The notes below the pieces were generated by a model. The model had not been told where the DNA came from and did no database searches. It saw only the letters and a program-made list of their open reading frames with translations. From an uncultured bacterium (GTDB lineage Bacteria; Elusimicrobiota; Elusimicrobia; Elusimicrobiales; Elusimicrobiaceae), in contig CASFFX010000011.1 in NCBI GenBank assembly GCA_949294085.1, positions 47,636 through 111,635 on the forward strand: a stretch of DNA of 64,000 nucleotides. The letters are read 5' to 3'. The first letter of the stretch is position 1. The number at the start of each line of letters is the position of its first letter. Below are positions 50,760 through 58,398 of the stretch, one piece after another. A program made the position numbers and the translations under genes.

Positions 50760-52160
50760 TTACTCGCTGGCGCGCGTAAGCTCCCATGCGCGTTTGTAAA
50801 TCTGGTAGTACCGGGAGAGTTTGAGCAGCAGATTTTCCGACAGCGTGATGTGATAGTCAAAACCGGACACGCGGGCCAGTTTTTTTGCATCCGGCCCCGT
50901 CCAATAAAACACGGTGTTGTAGCGGGGGGAAGAAAAGAACGGGTTTTGCGGCGTCCAGACGTTGGTTAGCATGTGGGTTCGCTGAAATTGTTTTTTGACG
51001 GCGGCCTCTACTACGGCCGATTTTTCTCCGGCAAAAAATTTGGGCAAGGCGTAAGGCTGCATCCACGACGTATGTGCCATGCCGGCATAGACGATGAACA
51101 AAGCGTCCGGATCGGTACGGCGGATTTCGGCCATTTTGCGCTGGATCACGCGCGCCCAGGTTTTGTTGCGTAGCGACATATGCAGCAGAAAATCCGTGTC
51201 CATTTCTCGTTCGGCCAGCCGAAACAAGGCCATGTCCTCCAGCGGATAAATTTCTATCCCTTTCTGCAGCAGTTTGGAAAATGTATTTTGGGCGTAAGTT
51301 TGGGCTGTAATGTCGTGGGGGAACACCGGAACGGACGTGCTGGCATTGGCCGGACGGTAATAGTTGGCCAGCTGGGTGCCGGAAGGAAGGTTCTGCGGTT
51401 TAAGAAATAAAAACTCGGTAAACAGCACCACCCGCCGATGAGGATTCTGCTTTTGTAAAGTCAGCACCAAATTTTCTACAAAATTTTGAATTACGGGCGT
51501 AAAATGGAATTCGCCCACAAAAATTAATTGTTTGTCCTGCAGGTGGTTTGCCAACTGTTGGAGCAGGGGGCCTTTACCGTCGGATTTGAGGGCATCTCGC
51601 CCTTGGTTGGGGTAGTTTTGCAGCCATTTTATTTTTTGTATGTAGTTCTGCAGCGTCTTTAATACGATGAGGTTGTTCCAATGCAAAACAGGGGTGTTTT
51701 TCTGGGAGTGCAGAAAAATACGGTGGAAATGGTCGGCATGGTCTAAGGGGGCGTATTGCTGTTTTAACGCGTCAATTTCTTGGCAGGTTTTGATAAAAGC
51801 ATCGTCCGAAACGGGCCTGATATCTATTTTGTGCCGATACAATAAATTTTCTTTCTCTTCCGGGAGGAGTGCCTTGCTGTTGACCTTTGCCTTTTGTACA
51901 AGGGCAGGCAGGCGGGTTTGCACCTTTTTCTTTAACAGCGCAGTTACGGCCTGCGTATAGCGCTGCTGATTGCGAATAGCTGCAGGCTGGAGCGCCGGGG
52001 AAAGAGGTAATTTTGGAAGCACAGGCTGCGCGGGGCCTTTTTGCAGACGCGATTTGAACACTTGCTCGCCTAGGGCTTTTTGCGCACCGGACAGCCCATA
52101 AGGCTGGGCGCACAATGGCATAGCAAAACATAGGGAAAAAAGGAATACAAACTTTCTCAT
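50760..52160 (-). CDS. Secreted ChaN/EreA-like protein, unknown function (copy A)
   Basis: Start at MRKFVFLFSLCF (ATG 52160) is preferred over the ATG at 52166, because a TAAAGT box ends exactly 6 nt before it and there is no Shine-Dalgarno. The 466-residue protein has a signal peptide (cleavage near LCA-QPYG), a helical N-terminal half, and a C-terminal domain with FVGEFHFTPVIQNFVENLV (GExH), VVLFTEF and FIVYAGMAHTSW, like ChaN and erythromycin-esterase folds that use Glu/His pairs. Such folds bind heme-iron or hydrolyse esters; no substrate is proposed. It is divergent from a paralogue at 52325-53665. Confidence 0.7.
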   Translation of the reverse strand: MRKFVFLFSLCFAMPLCAQPYGLSGAQKALGEQVFKSRLQKGPAQPVLPKLPLSPALQPAAIRNQQRYTQAVTALLKKKVQTRLPALVQKAKVNSKALLPEEKENLLYRHKIDIRPVSDDAFIKTCQEIDALKQQYAPLDHADHFHRIFLHSQKNTPVLHWNNLIVLKTLQNYIQKIKWLQNYPNQGRDALKSDGKGPLLQQLANHLQDKQLIFVGEFHFTPVIQNFVENLVLTLQKQNPHRRVVLFTEFLFLKPQNLPSGTQLANYYRPANASTSVPVFPHDITAQTYAQNTFSKLLQKGIEIYPLEDMALFRLAEREMDTDFLLHMSLRNKTWARVIQRKMAEIRRTDPDALFIVYAGMAHTSWMQPYALPKFFAGEKSAVVEAAVKKQFQRTHMLTNVWTPQNPFFSSPRYNTVFYWTGPDAKKLARVSGFDYHITLSENLLLKLSRYYQIYKRAWELTRASE

Positions 52161-52166
52161 ATACAT

Positions 52167-52172
52167 ACTTTA
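52167..52172 (-). promoter_or_regulatory. -10 element of the ChaN/EreA-like copy A gene, leaderless geometry
   Basis: TAAAGT on the minus strand, then ATGTAT, then ATG (6-nt spacing). Confidence 0.45.
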
Positions 52173-52324
52173 GCTGGATTTTGCGCCTGTGCCAAGAGGC
52201 TTAAGACCCATTTTCCCTTTGCCAAAAGGCCCAGCTTTTTTGGGCCCCGCCAAACTATTTCTGACGGAGAAGCGGCAAAAATACTATAGTAATACCATGT
52301 GATACCGAGGGAGAGTAAAACGAA

Positions 52325-53665
52325 ATGCAACAGACGCTGAAAAAATTAGGGGTGCTTGGATTATTTGTGCTGGGGCTGGCGGGGGCGGCTTGGGCACAGA
52401 AGGACGTTTTGTCCGCCGTCAAAAACGCCAAGCTTTCGCTCCCTGCATTAAGGAAGGTTGCTCCCCCTGCGCTGCCGGCCGATTTTGCGGCCCGGTTACA
52501 GCGCCAAACTTACACCGCTTTGCAAAAAAAGGAATTGCTGCGCCAAGCGATCCGCGAGATTTTTCGGAAGCAATGGGCGCTTTATAATCTTTCCGAAAGC
52601 AAAAATTTCCAAACGGCTCCCGGCTATACGGCTTCGCCCGAGCTGTTGGCCGAACATCAAGCGTTGCTGGCGCAAATTAAAAAAATCCTGCAGGCCGACC
52701 CGCGGCTCTTTTCCAACCCGGTGTTTGGCGGCCACTATATGCCGGTTACGGTGCCTTCGGCTTTTGCCTTAAAAAACAACCAAATCGTTTTGGCCGGGGC
52801 CAAGTATTTAATTCAAAAAATACAATGGCTGGAAAGCCTGCCCGAGCAAGGGCGGCCATATCTGCAAAGCTTGAACGGGGCAGATGCGGTGCTGCGGCTG
52901 GCCAAGAAGTTGACCGGCGAAAAGATGATTATGCTGGGGGAAATGCACTACATTAACGGAATTCAAAACGCGGTGGAAGAATTGGTGCTGGAATTGCACC
53001 GCCTGCAGCCCCAAAGACGTATTGTCGTGTTTACGGAATTTGTGGATTTGCCCGATAGCGCCGCCCCGCTGGAAGGCAATCTGGATACGTATTTCCGCAA
53101 CGTAAAAGAGGAAACGCTAGAAAAATTGGGCGATGAAGATTTGTATTTGCGGGTGGAGTATGCCAAATCGCTGTTTGCCACGCTGGTGCGCAACGGTGTG
53201 GACGTGTACGCCCTGGAGGACCGCACGCTGTGCAATATGATTACGTGCGAGGAAAGCCCGCTGCTGTCAGAAAAGAATACCGCACGGGCAATTATGCTGC
53301 GCAACAAAACCTGGGCGCGCGTGATTCAGCGCAAAATGGCTGAAATCCGCCGCAGGGATCCGGACGCTTTGTTTATCGTCTATGCGGGGATGGGGCATAC
53401 GTCGTGGGCGGCGCCGTATTCTATTCCCAAATTTTTTGCCAACGAAAAACCGGTCGTGGTGGAGATTTCTCCTTTGACGCCTACCCGGCTGAATACCTTA
53501 TCCGTCGTATGGGGCGAGGACGACCCCTTCTTCGCCTTGCGAAAAGAAACGGGCCTGTTTTATTGGGGCGGCCCGGACGCTAAACGACTGGGAAGGAACG
53601 TCGGGTTTGATTATATGCTGATCTTGACCGGGCGGCAGCTGTGGGGAAACCCAAACGGATTGTAA
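52325..53665 (+). CDS. Secreted ChaN/EreA-like protein, unknown function (copy B)
   Basis: A 446-residue paralogue of the divergent gene, with a signal peptide (MQQTLKKLGVLGLFVLGLAGAAWA). The C-terminal domain has MIMLGEMHYINGIQNAVEEL (GExH), RIVVFTEFVDL, VYALEDRT and FIVYAGMGHTSWAAPY. The stretch NKTWARVIQRKMAEIRR and the following DPDALFIVYAGM are nearly identical in both copies, marking the likely functional core. It has a normal GGGAGA ribosome binding site, unlike copy A. Reaction unknown; an extracytoplasmic esterase or metal/heme-binding role is the best analogy. Confidence 0.7.
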   Translation: MQQTLKKLGVLGLFVLGLAGAAWAQKDVLSAVKNAKLSLPALRKVAPPALPADFAARLQRQTYTALQKKELLRQAIREIFRKQWALYNLSESKNFQTAPGYTASPELLAEHQALLAQIKKILQADPRLFSNPVFGGHYMPVTVPSAFALKNNQIVLAGAKYLIQKIQWLESLPEQGRPYLQSLNGADAVLRLAKKLTGEKMIMLGEMHYINGIQNAVEELVLELHRLQPQRRIVVFTEFVDLPDSAAPLEGNLDTYFRNVKEETLEKLGDEDLYLRVEYAKSLFATLVRNGVDVYALEDRTLCNMITCEESPLLSEKNTARAIMLRNKTWARVIQRKMAEIRRRDPDALFIVYAGMGHTSWAAPYSIPKFFANEKPVVVEISPLTPTRLNTLSVVWGEDDPFFALRKETGLFYWGGPDAKRLGRNVGFDYMLILTGRQLWGNPNGL

Positions 53666-53678
53666 AAACTTGCACAGG

Positions 53679-53705
53679 AAAACCCGGCTCAATCGGCCGG
53701 GTTTT
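53679..53705 (+). terminator. Rho-independent terminator
   Basis: Stem AAAACCCGGC (53679-53688) with GCCGGGTTTT (53696-53705), then T. Confidence 0.85.
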
Positions 53706-53835
53706 TTGTGGAGGACCCAGTGCCGCGGAACCGCTGAACCATAAGGAATAGAACCCCCTCGCAGATTTGCTCATTTCTTTTGTTGTCGTTTTATGGCGGG
53801 AGAAAACGTCCGCATGGCTCGGGGAAGAGATAAAT

Positions 53836-55455
53836 TTAATTTAATTTTTCCACGCGGCAGATAGCCAAGTCGGTAGAATAAATCGTAAAGTTGTTGGAAA
53901 AGCGTTTGCAGTTTTCCCGTTTGCCGCGCAGCCCAAAGCGGGCCAAGGTAACCGGGTTGAGAAGCATCGGCCAATCCACAGAAATAATGTAAATGGGCCC
54001 ATCGTGCTGGGCAATTTTTTTCCGTTGCAGTTCTTCAAAATGGAAATGATAATACTGGGCCGATATATTATTGCGCATGGCGGCGCTTTTTTGAAATTTT
54101 TCGGGGTATTCGGCTGGATTGGATTTGAATCCGCCCATATACGTGGCCTTGGGGTTCAATAGCGGGGCCAAATACGAGGAAGGCAAATGCATAAAAAACA
54201 CGAGGCTGTTGTCTTCCACCGTGGGCTTTTCGTCAAATAGAACCGCTTGCTCCCAAAACATTTCATGGTGCCACTCCGGGGCCTTATATCCCCACCCGCT
54301 TATTCCCACCAGCAGCAATGCGGTATATAGTCCCCAGCGTTTTTTTCTAATGGAGGCACATGCCCCTAGCAGTACAATTCCGCATAGCGCTTCCAATACG
54401 GCCGCATAACGCAAAATGGAAAATTCAACCAGCCATATCACGTAACCCGTCGCACAATAGACAAGTAACGAAAGGGCTTCCTCTTTTTTTACTCCGCCCA
54501 ATCGGTTTTTTATAATAAGCGCTCCCCACACAACAAGAGCAATTAAAAACAAAGCGAGCCGACAATCCTGTACGGTGTCTTCCGCCACATATTGGGCGGG
54601 CGCAAATGCCCAAAAAAAGGGATAAAACAGCCATTGCAGCCAATGAGTGGGGAAGAAACGTGTTTCTGTTACATTGATTGGGTCAAAATAAGGAGAGTGA
54701 AAAATTGCATTGTAAAAGGGAAACACCGGGTTGCCATACAAGACGGTATTTTGCCACATAAAATAACCGTTTGTCAGCAAAAAACCTCCGATTCCGCAGA
54801 GTGTGTACAGAAGGAAAGCCCGTTTGGGTTTTTCAAAACGGTTGATATAACAAAGCAAGACGGCCGTCAAAGCCAAGCAAAAGGGGGCTCCGGTTAGCTT
54901 GAGCCCGGCCGCGGCGCCGGCTATGGACGCTGAGATATAGAGCCAATAAGTTTTGTGGGTATTTTGTATAGCGTTTAGTATCGCCCAGAACGCCAAAATA
55001 TGGAAAATAGCGAGCGGAATTTCGTTGGTAGTGGTGCCTACTTGGGAAATAATGCCTGCCGAGGTGCAACCAATCAAGGCCGCTAATGCCGCATAGGTTT
55101 TAGGGTACAGGGTATGGCGAAAAATCTTCCGTGCCAGTTGATAAACCAGCCAAATCAATACTCCATACGGAAGCCCCATAAAAAAGCCAATCCATTTTGT
55201 GGAATTAAAGAAAGTAAAAAAGACCCAATAAAAATACACGTCCAAAAGAGGGTTCAGGGCGGAGTGAACCCCGGCAGCAAACACATCCTGCCCCACTTTT
55301 CCGTTCAAAAACGCATAGGGGTTATACAAGTGATAATTCAGCAAATCAAAATTTACATCTATCCCCAGCCAAATGCTGTATAACCCACTGGCTGTCATGA
55401 GTCCTGCCAGCAGCAGTATAGAAGGCAAATAGACAAAAAAAGACTTTTTTTTCAT
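53836..55455 (-). CDS. Multi-pass membrane protein, GT-C glycosyltransferase-like
   Basis: A 539-residue protein with about ten hydrophobic segments over residues 1-400 and a soluble C-terminal part of about 130 residues. After TM1 it has GIDVNFDLLNYHLYNPYAFLNG, with acidic residues in the first extracytoplasmic loop where GT-C glycosyltransferases carry their catalytic Asp. Later loops contain PFYNAIFHSPYFDP and FPTHWLQWLFYPFFW. A polyprenyl-phosphate-sugar-dependent transferase in envelope glycan synthesis is a guess. The DNA is visibly more A/T-rich than its neighbours, suggesting transfer. It has its own AGGAAT ribosome binding site. Confidence 0.65.
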   Translation of the reverse strand: MKKKSFFVYLPSILLLAGLMTASGLYSIWLGIDVNFDLLNYHLYNPYAFLNGKVGQDVFAAGVHSALNPLLDVYFYWVFFTFFNSTKWIGFFMGLPYGVLIWLVYQLARKIFRHTLYPKTYAALAALIGCTSAGIISQVGTTTNEIPLAIFHILAFWAILNAIQNTHKTYWLYISASIAGAAAGLKLTGAPFCLALTAVLLCYINRFEKPKRAFLLYTLCGIGGFLLTNGYFMWQNTVLYGNPVFPFYNAIFHSPYFDPINVTETRFFPTHWLQWLFYPFFWAFAPAQYVAEDTVQDCRLALFLIALVVWGALIIKNRLGGVKKEEALSLLVYCATGYVIWLVEFSILRYAAVLEALCGIVLLGACASIRKKRWGLYTALLLVGISGWGYKAPEWHHEMFWEQAVLFDEKPTVEDNSLVFFMHLPSSYLAPLLNPKATYMGGFKSNPAEYPEKFQKSAAMRNNISAQYYHFHFEELQRKKIAQHDGPIYIISVDWPMLLNPVTLARFGLRGKRENCKRFSNNFTIYSTDLAICRVEKLN

Positions 55456-55705
55456 TTAATTCCTAAATTATTTTAAGCGGGGCCCTTTGCTATTCGAACC
55501 GCCCGGAAAACGCACCCGACGGCCGGGAGGATGCGGTAGTTTTTGCTGGGTTCGGACGTTTGCCCCTGGGATTGATTGATGTTCTAGGCGGTGCTCCCAG
55601 GTTTTCTGGAACAGTTTTCACTTGTGCGTGCTCCACAATGCCTAAGAAGAATCTCCTAAGAACCGGACGCAGGAACAACGAAATATTTTTACTAAAAGTT
55701 TGGCA
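55456..55705. other. Intergenic stretch without recognisable gene
   Basis: About 250 nt between the GT-C-like gene and the pilin terminator. Short open frames exist on both strands, but none has a convincing start, ribosome binding site or recognisable product. It may hold gene remnants. Confidence 0.5.
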
Positions 55706-55737
55706 TAAAAAAGAGAACCTGACAGGCAGGTTCTCTT
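55706..55737 (-). terminator. Rho-independent terminator of the minus-strand pilin gene
   Basis: An 11-bp stem AAGAGAACCTG (55711-55721) with CAGGTTCTCTT (55727-55737). The A-tract at 55706-55712 gives the U-tract on the minus strand. Confidence 0.85.
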
Positions 55738-55748
55738 GTGCACACCAT

Positions 55749-56300
55749 TTAATTCATGAAACATCCGTCTGAGGTTGTGGTGCAAATCCCTTCCATAAAA
55801 CACTTGTCCCCACTCATGCAAACCGATGTTTGGGCCCGGGTGCCGCCGGCAATGGCTTTGCAGGCCGCTTCGCCAGAAGGAGACCGGTCTAGAGATCCGC
55901 ACACTCTGCGATTCTTATACAAACTCAACGTATAAAACCCTAGGTCATAATCCATCCGCGTTGCAGCCGCAGGTTCAGAAGCGGTTGTGGGCGAATTGTA
56001 AATGTAAAAGGCAAAATCTTTCCCTGAAAAATACGTTCCCGTTGGTGTGGAGCCGTTGCGATCCTTAAACGAGATAGACAATTCATCAAATGGATAGATG
56101 ACGTCTGTGGTGCCATGTTCCAGGTTGGCTAATTTTTCTGCTTCATTAATCGCTTTAATGATTTGAAAAGCCCCCGCGGCACGGGATTTTTCTACAGCTT
56201 TTTGATACTGCGGCAGCGCAACGCTGGCCAAAATGCCGATAATCAATACGACCACCAGCAGTTCTATCAGGGTAAACCCTGTTTTGTGCGTTTTTTCCAT
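55749..56300 (-). CDS. Type IV pilin-like / pseudopilin protein
   Basis: A 183-residue protein with the leader MEKTHKTG and the prepilin site [20 protein letters not shown], then PQYQKAVEKSRAAGA, nearly the same N-terminal helix as the pilin at 14745. The C-terminal domain has six Cys after residue 130 (RRVCGSL, AACKAIAGG, SVCMSGDKCF, GICTTTSDGCF), likely disulfides of a surface loop. Cleavage and N-methylation by a prepilin peptidase is expected. Monocistronic, with AGGA ribosome binding site and own promoter and terminator. Confidence 0.85.
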   Translation of the reverse strand: MEKTHKTGFTLIELLVVVLIIGILASVALPQYQKAVEKSRAAGAFQIIKAINEAEKLANLEHGTTDVIYPFDELSISFKDRNGSTPTGTYFSGKDFAFYIYNSPTTASEPAAATRMDYDLGFYTLSLYKNRRVCGSLDRSPSGEAACKAIAGGTRAQTSVCMSGDKCFMEGICTTTSDGCFMN

Positions 56301-56348
56301 AAAATTTCCTTTATAAGTGATTTAATCTAATGACACAACTATATCATC

Positions 56349-56357
56349 AGTATAACA
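56349..56357 (-). promoter_or_regulatory. Extended -10 promoter of the pilin gene
   Basis: TGTTATACT on the minus strand, about 49 nt before the ATG. Confidence 0.45.
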
Positions 56358-56499
56358 AAAAATTGTGGTTTATATCATTTTGCAGATATTCATCACGGCA
56401 CCGATGCTATTTGCCTGACGGGAAGCGCGAACCTAAGGCAGAAAATTTTTAGAGGGGGTTAGAAACGGGATGTGAGGCCCCGTAAAGGGCCGCCGCCGT

Positions 56500-56721
56500 T
56501 CATACCCCCGCACGGCTGACCGCGTGCGTTGCCGGCGGATTTTGCGCCGGAAGCGACACACCCCAGCGGGCCTGCACCGGCAGGGTAATATAGTCGTGTT
56601 GTTCCAATTTAACAGCTCCAATAAGCAGGGCAAAATTCAATGAGCCTTTGTTCTGCCGGTCTGTTACATCGGCCGCGTTGCCGTTGAAGAGATGATAGCG
56701 CACCAGCGGGTATCGGCGCAC
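56500..56721 (-). CDS. Small open reading frame, possible gene remnant
   Basis: 73 codons from a GTG directly after a stop codon, with no clear ribosome binding site. The translated product (RYPLVRYHLFNGNAADV, FALLIGAVKLEQHDY, ITLPVQARWGVSLPAQ) looks like natural protein with alternating strands, perhaps a piece of a larger gene. It abuts the break where the PEP-utilising enzyme fragment begins. No function is assigned. The rest of 56358-56499 holds nothing recognisable. Confidence 0.3.
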   Translation of the reverse strand: MRRYPLVRYHLFNGNAADVTDRQNKGSLNFALLIGAVKLEQHDYITLPVQARWGVSLPAQNPPATHAVSRAGV

Positions 56722-57946
56722 TTATGGCGGAAGATTTGTCCAAAAAAATCTGCAGGAAGTATGGGATTATCTGCTGCGCGTGGCCGAGCTGGGGACAAAC
56801 TATTTCCGCCCAAACATTGCTATTTCCATCACGCAGGCGCTGCTGTATAAAATGTTTTTGTATTTTATTACATTGGCCGTCGGAGAACGGGAAGCCAAGC
56901 GCTTGTTTCCGCTGTTAATTGCCACCCCCGAAACCAAAACTAATTTGGTAAATACGGAATTGTACGGCTTGGCCCAGCTGGCCAAAAAAGACAAAGCCCT
57001 GCTTAAACTGCTGTCTAAACACCCATCCAAGGACATCATCCGTAAGCAGTGCCTAAAAAAGTTCCCCGCGTTTGAAACGGCTTTCCACACGTTCTTAAAG
57101 ATGCACGGCCACCGCGAAACCGACTTTGATTATTATATTCCCACCTGGGTGGAGGCGCCTTGGGTGGTGTTGGACAATATCAAACTGATTATTGATACGC
57201 CGCAAACCAAAACCCCGGTGGAAAAAGAGTATGACATCAAAATCGCCAATCAGGAGGCCCAGGCCCAGCTGTTTGCCAAACTGCCGAAAGATTTGCACTT
57301 CTTCTACCACGAAATACTGCGTTTGGTGCGGGTTTATACTTCGTTAGATGATATTGAACACTATCAAACCACGCGGCTTACGCTGCCCGTTCGCAAAGGG
57401 ACTTTGGCTATGGGTAAATTACTTAAAAAAGCCGGAATAGTCAAAGATCCCTATGATGTGTTCTTTTGCCATATGGCTAGCCTGCAGCAATTTGTGGAAG
57501 GGAAGCTTACAAAAGCCGAACTCAAAAAGAAGATTGCGGCAGAAAAAACTGCCTATTTAAAAAACAAGGAGCGCACCCCCGTGTGGGATTTACAGGCCAA
57601 AGAGGAAGCGGCCTCGTCCTCTGCTGTGCAAATGCACGGATTGGCCGGCAGCCCGGGCGTGGCCGAAGGAAAAGTGTTTATCGTCCACTCCACGGAAGAT
57701 TTTTCCAAATTCCCCAAAAATGCAGTATTGGTGGCCCGTACGACCAACCCCGCCTGGACGCCGCTTTTCTACAATGCTTGCGCCTTGATAACAGAAAGCG
57801 GAGGGCCTTTGTCTCACGGCGCCGTTACAGCCCGCGAAATGAAATTGCCGGCAGTAATGTCTGTGCGAAATGTACTTAAAACACTTAAAAACGGTCAAAG
57901 AGTGCGTGTAAACGGAAGCAAGGGCGTGGTGGAAATTCTTAAGTAG
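56699..57946 (+). pseudogene. PEP-utilising enzyme (PEP synthase / rifampin phosphotransferase-like), 5'-truncated
   Basis: The frame is open from 56699 to 57946 and protein-like from about GGRFVQKNLQEVWDYLLRVA (56726 on), but there is no plausible start before a GTG at 56780. Family members begin with an ATP-grasp domain of about 300 residues, which is absent here. What remains is the helical central domain and a complete C-terminal swivelling phosphohistidine domain (GLAGSPGVAEGKVFIV, LVARTTNPAWTPLFYNACALI, then ESGGPLSHGAVTARE with the phosphorylatable His). A stand-alone phosphohistidine protein cannot be fully excluded, but loss of the 5' end by rearrangement is more likely. Confidence 0.7.
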
Positions 57947-57968
57947 TAGGAAACTTGTGATATAAAAA

Positions 57969-58046
57969 TGGGGTGGATGACGAGATTTGAACCCGCGACC
58001 TCCGGTTCCACAGACCGGCGCTCTAACCAGCTGAGCTACATCCACC
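57969..58046 (-). tRNA. tRNA-His (anticodon GTG)
   Basis: Read on the minus strand: G at -1, acceptor GTGGATG, TAGCTCAG in the D arm, anticodon loop CTGTGGA with GTG, TTTGAACCC in the T loop, acceptor CATCCAC, discriminator C and an encoded CCA. The extra G(-1) identifies it as histidine tRNA. Confidence 0.97.
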
Positions 58047-58061
58047 ATAAATCGGTACTAT

Positions 58062-58070
58062 ATTATACCA
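58062..58070 (-). promoter_or_regulatory. Promoter of tRNA-His (extended -10)
   Basis: TGGTATAAT on the minus strand, with TTGGCA 18 nt upstream of the TATAAT hexamer. Confidence 0.65.
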
Positions 58071-58095
58071 ATTTCCGTTCCGCTCTGCCAAGGCC

Positions 58096-58398
58096 CGTCG
58101 GGCGGGCGGCCGGAATTTCCTAGTTTCCCCAACCCACAATCCCTTGTACAGCCCGATTTTTTTCGGGAAACGGGGGAGAACAAACGGGTGGTGCAATCAG
58201 CTATTGTTTGAAAAATTCTCCGTTGGGCCGGGGCGTGGCGTCGTGCAACGAAGTCCACAGGAAAATTTTTGATAAGGGAAATGCCCTGTTTGCCTATATC
58301 ACGTTCAGATAAATAGCCGTCAAACGCCGCGCGGCTTCGGGAGCCGTTTGCTTTTAGGGGAAACACGCTACCAGTTCTCTTCTCCCGCTTGGCCCGGA
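58096..58398. other. Intergenic stretch without assigned content
   Basis: About 300 nt between the tRNA-His promoter and the GGDEF-EAL gene. A minus-strand open frame (58058-58366) overlaps the tRNA promoter and lacks protein-like character. A CCCGA/TCGGG hairpin with a T-rich loop lies near 58157-58172. No RNase P, tmRNA, 6S or SRP RNA signature was recognised. Confidence 0.4.

Noticed and set aside
50607..50969. Plus-strand open frame after the M20 peptidase terminator
   Set aside because: It runs antisense into the ChaN-like copy A gene and has a Gly/Arg-rich composition without homology.
58058..58366. Minus-strand open frame of 102 codons
   Set aside because: It overlaps the tRNA-His promoter, has no ribosome binding site and looks like random Arg/Pro/Gly-rich translation.
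58096..58398. Structural RNA (RNase P, tmRNA, 6S or SRP RNA) in the gap before the GGDEF-EAL gene
   Set aside because: None of the conserved core sequences of these RNAs was recognised on either strand.
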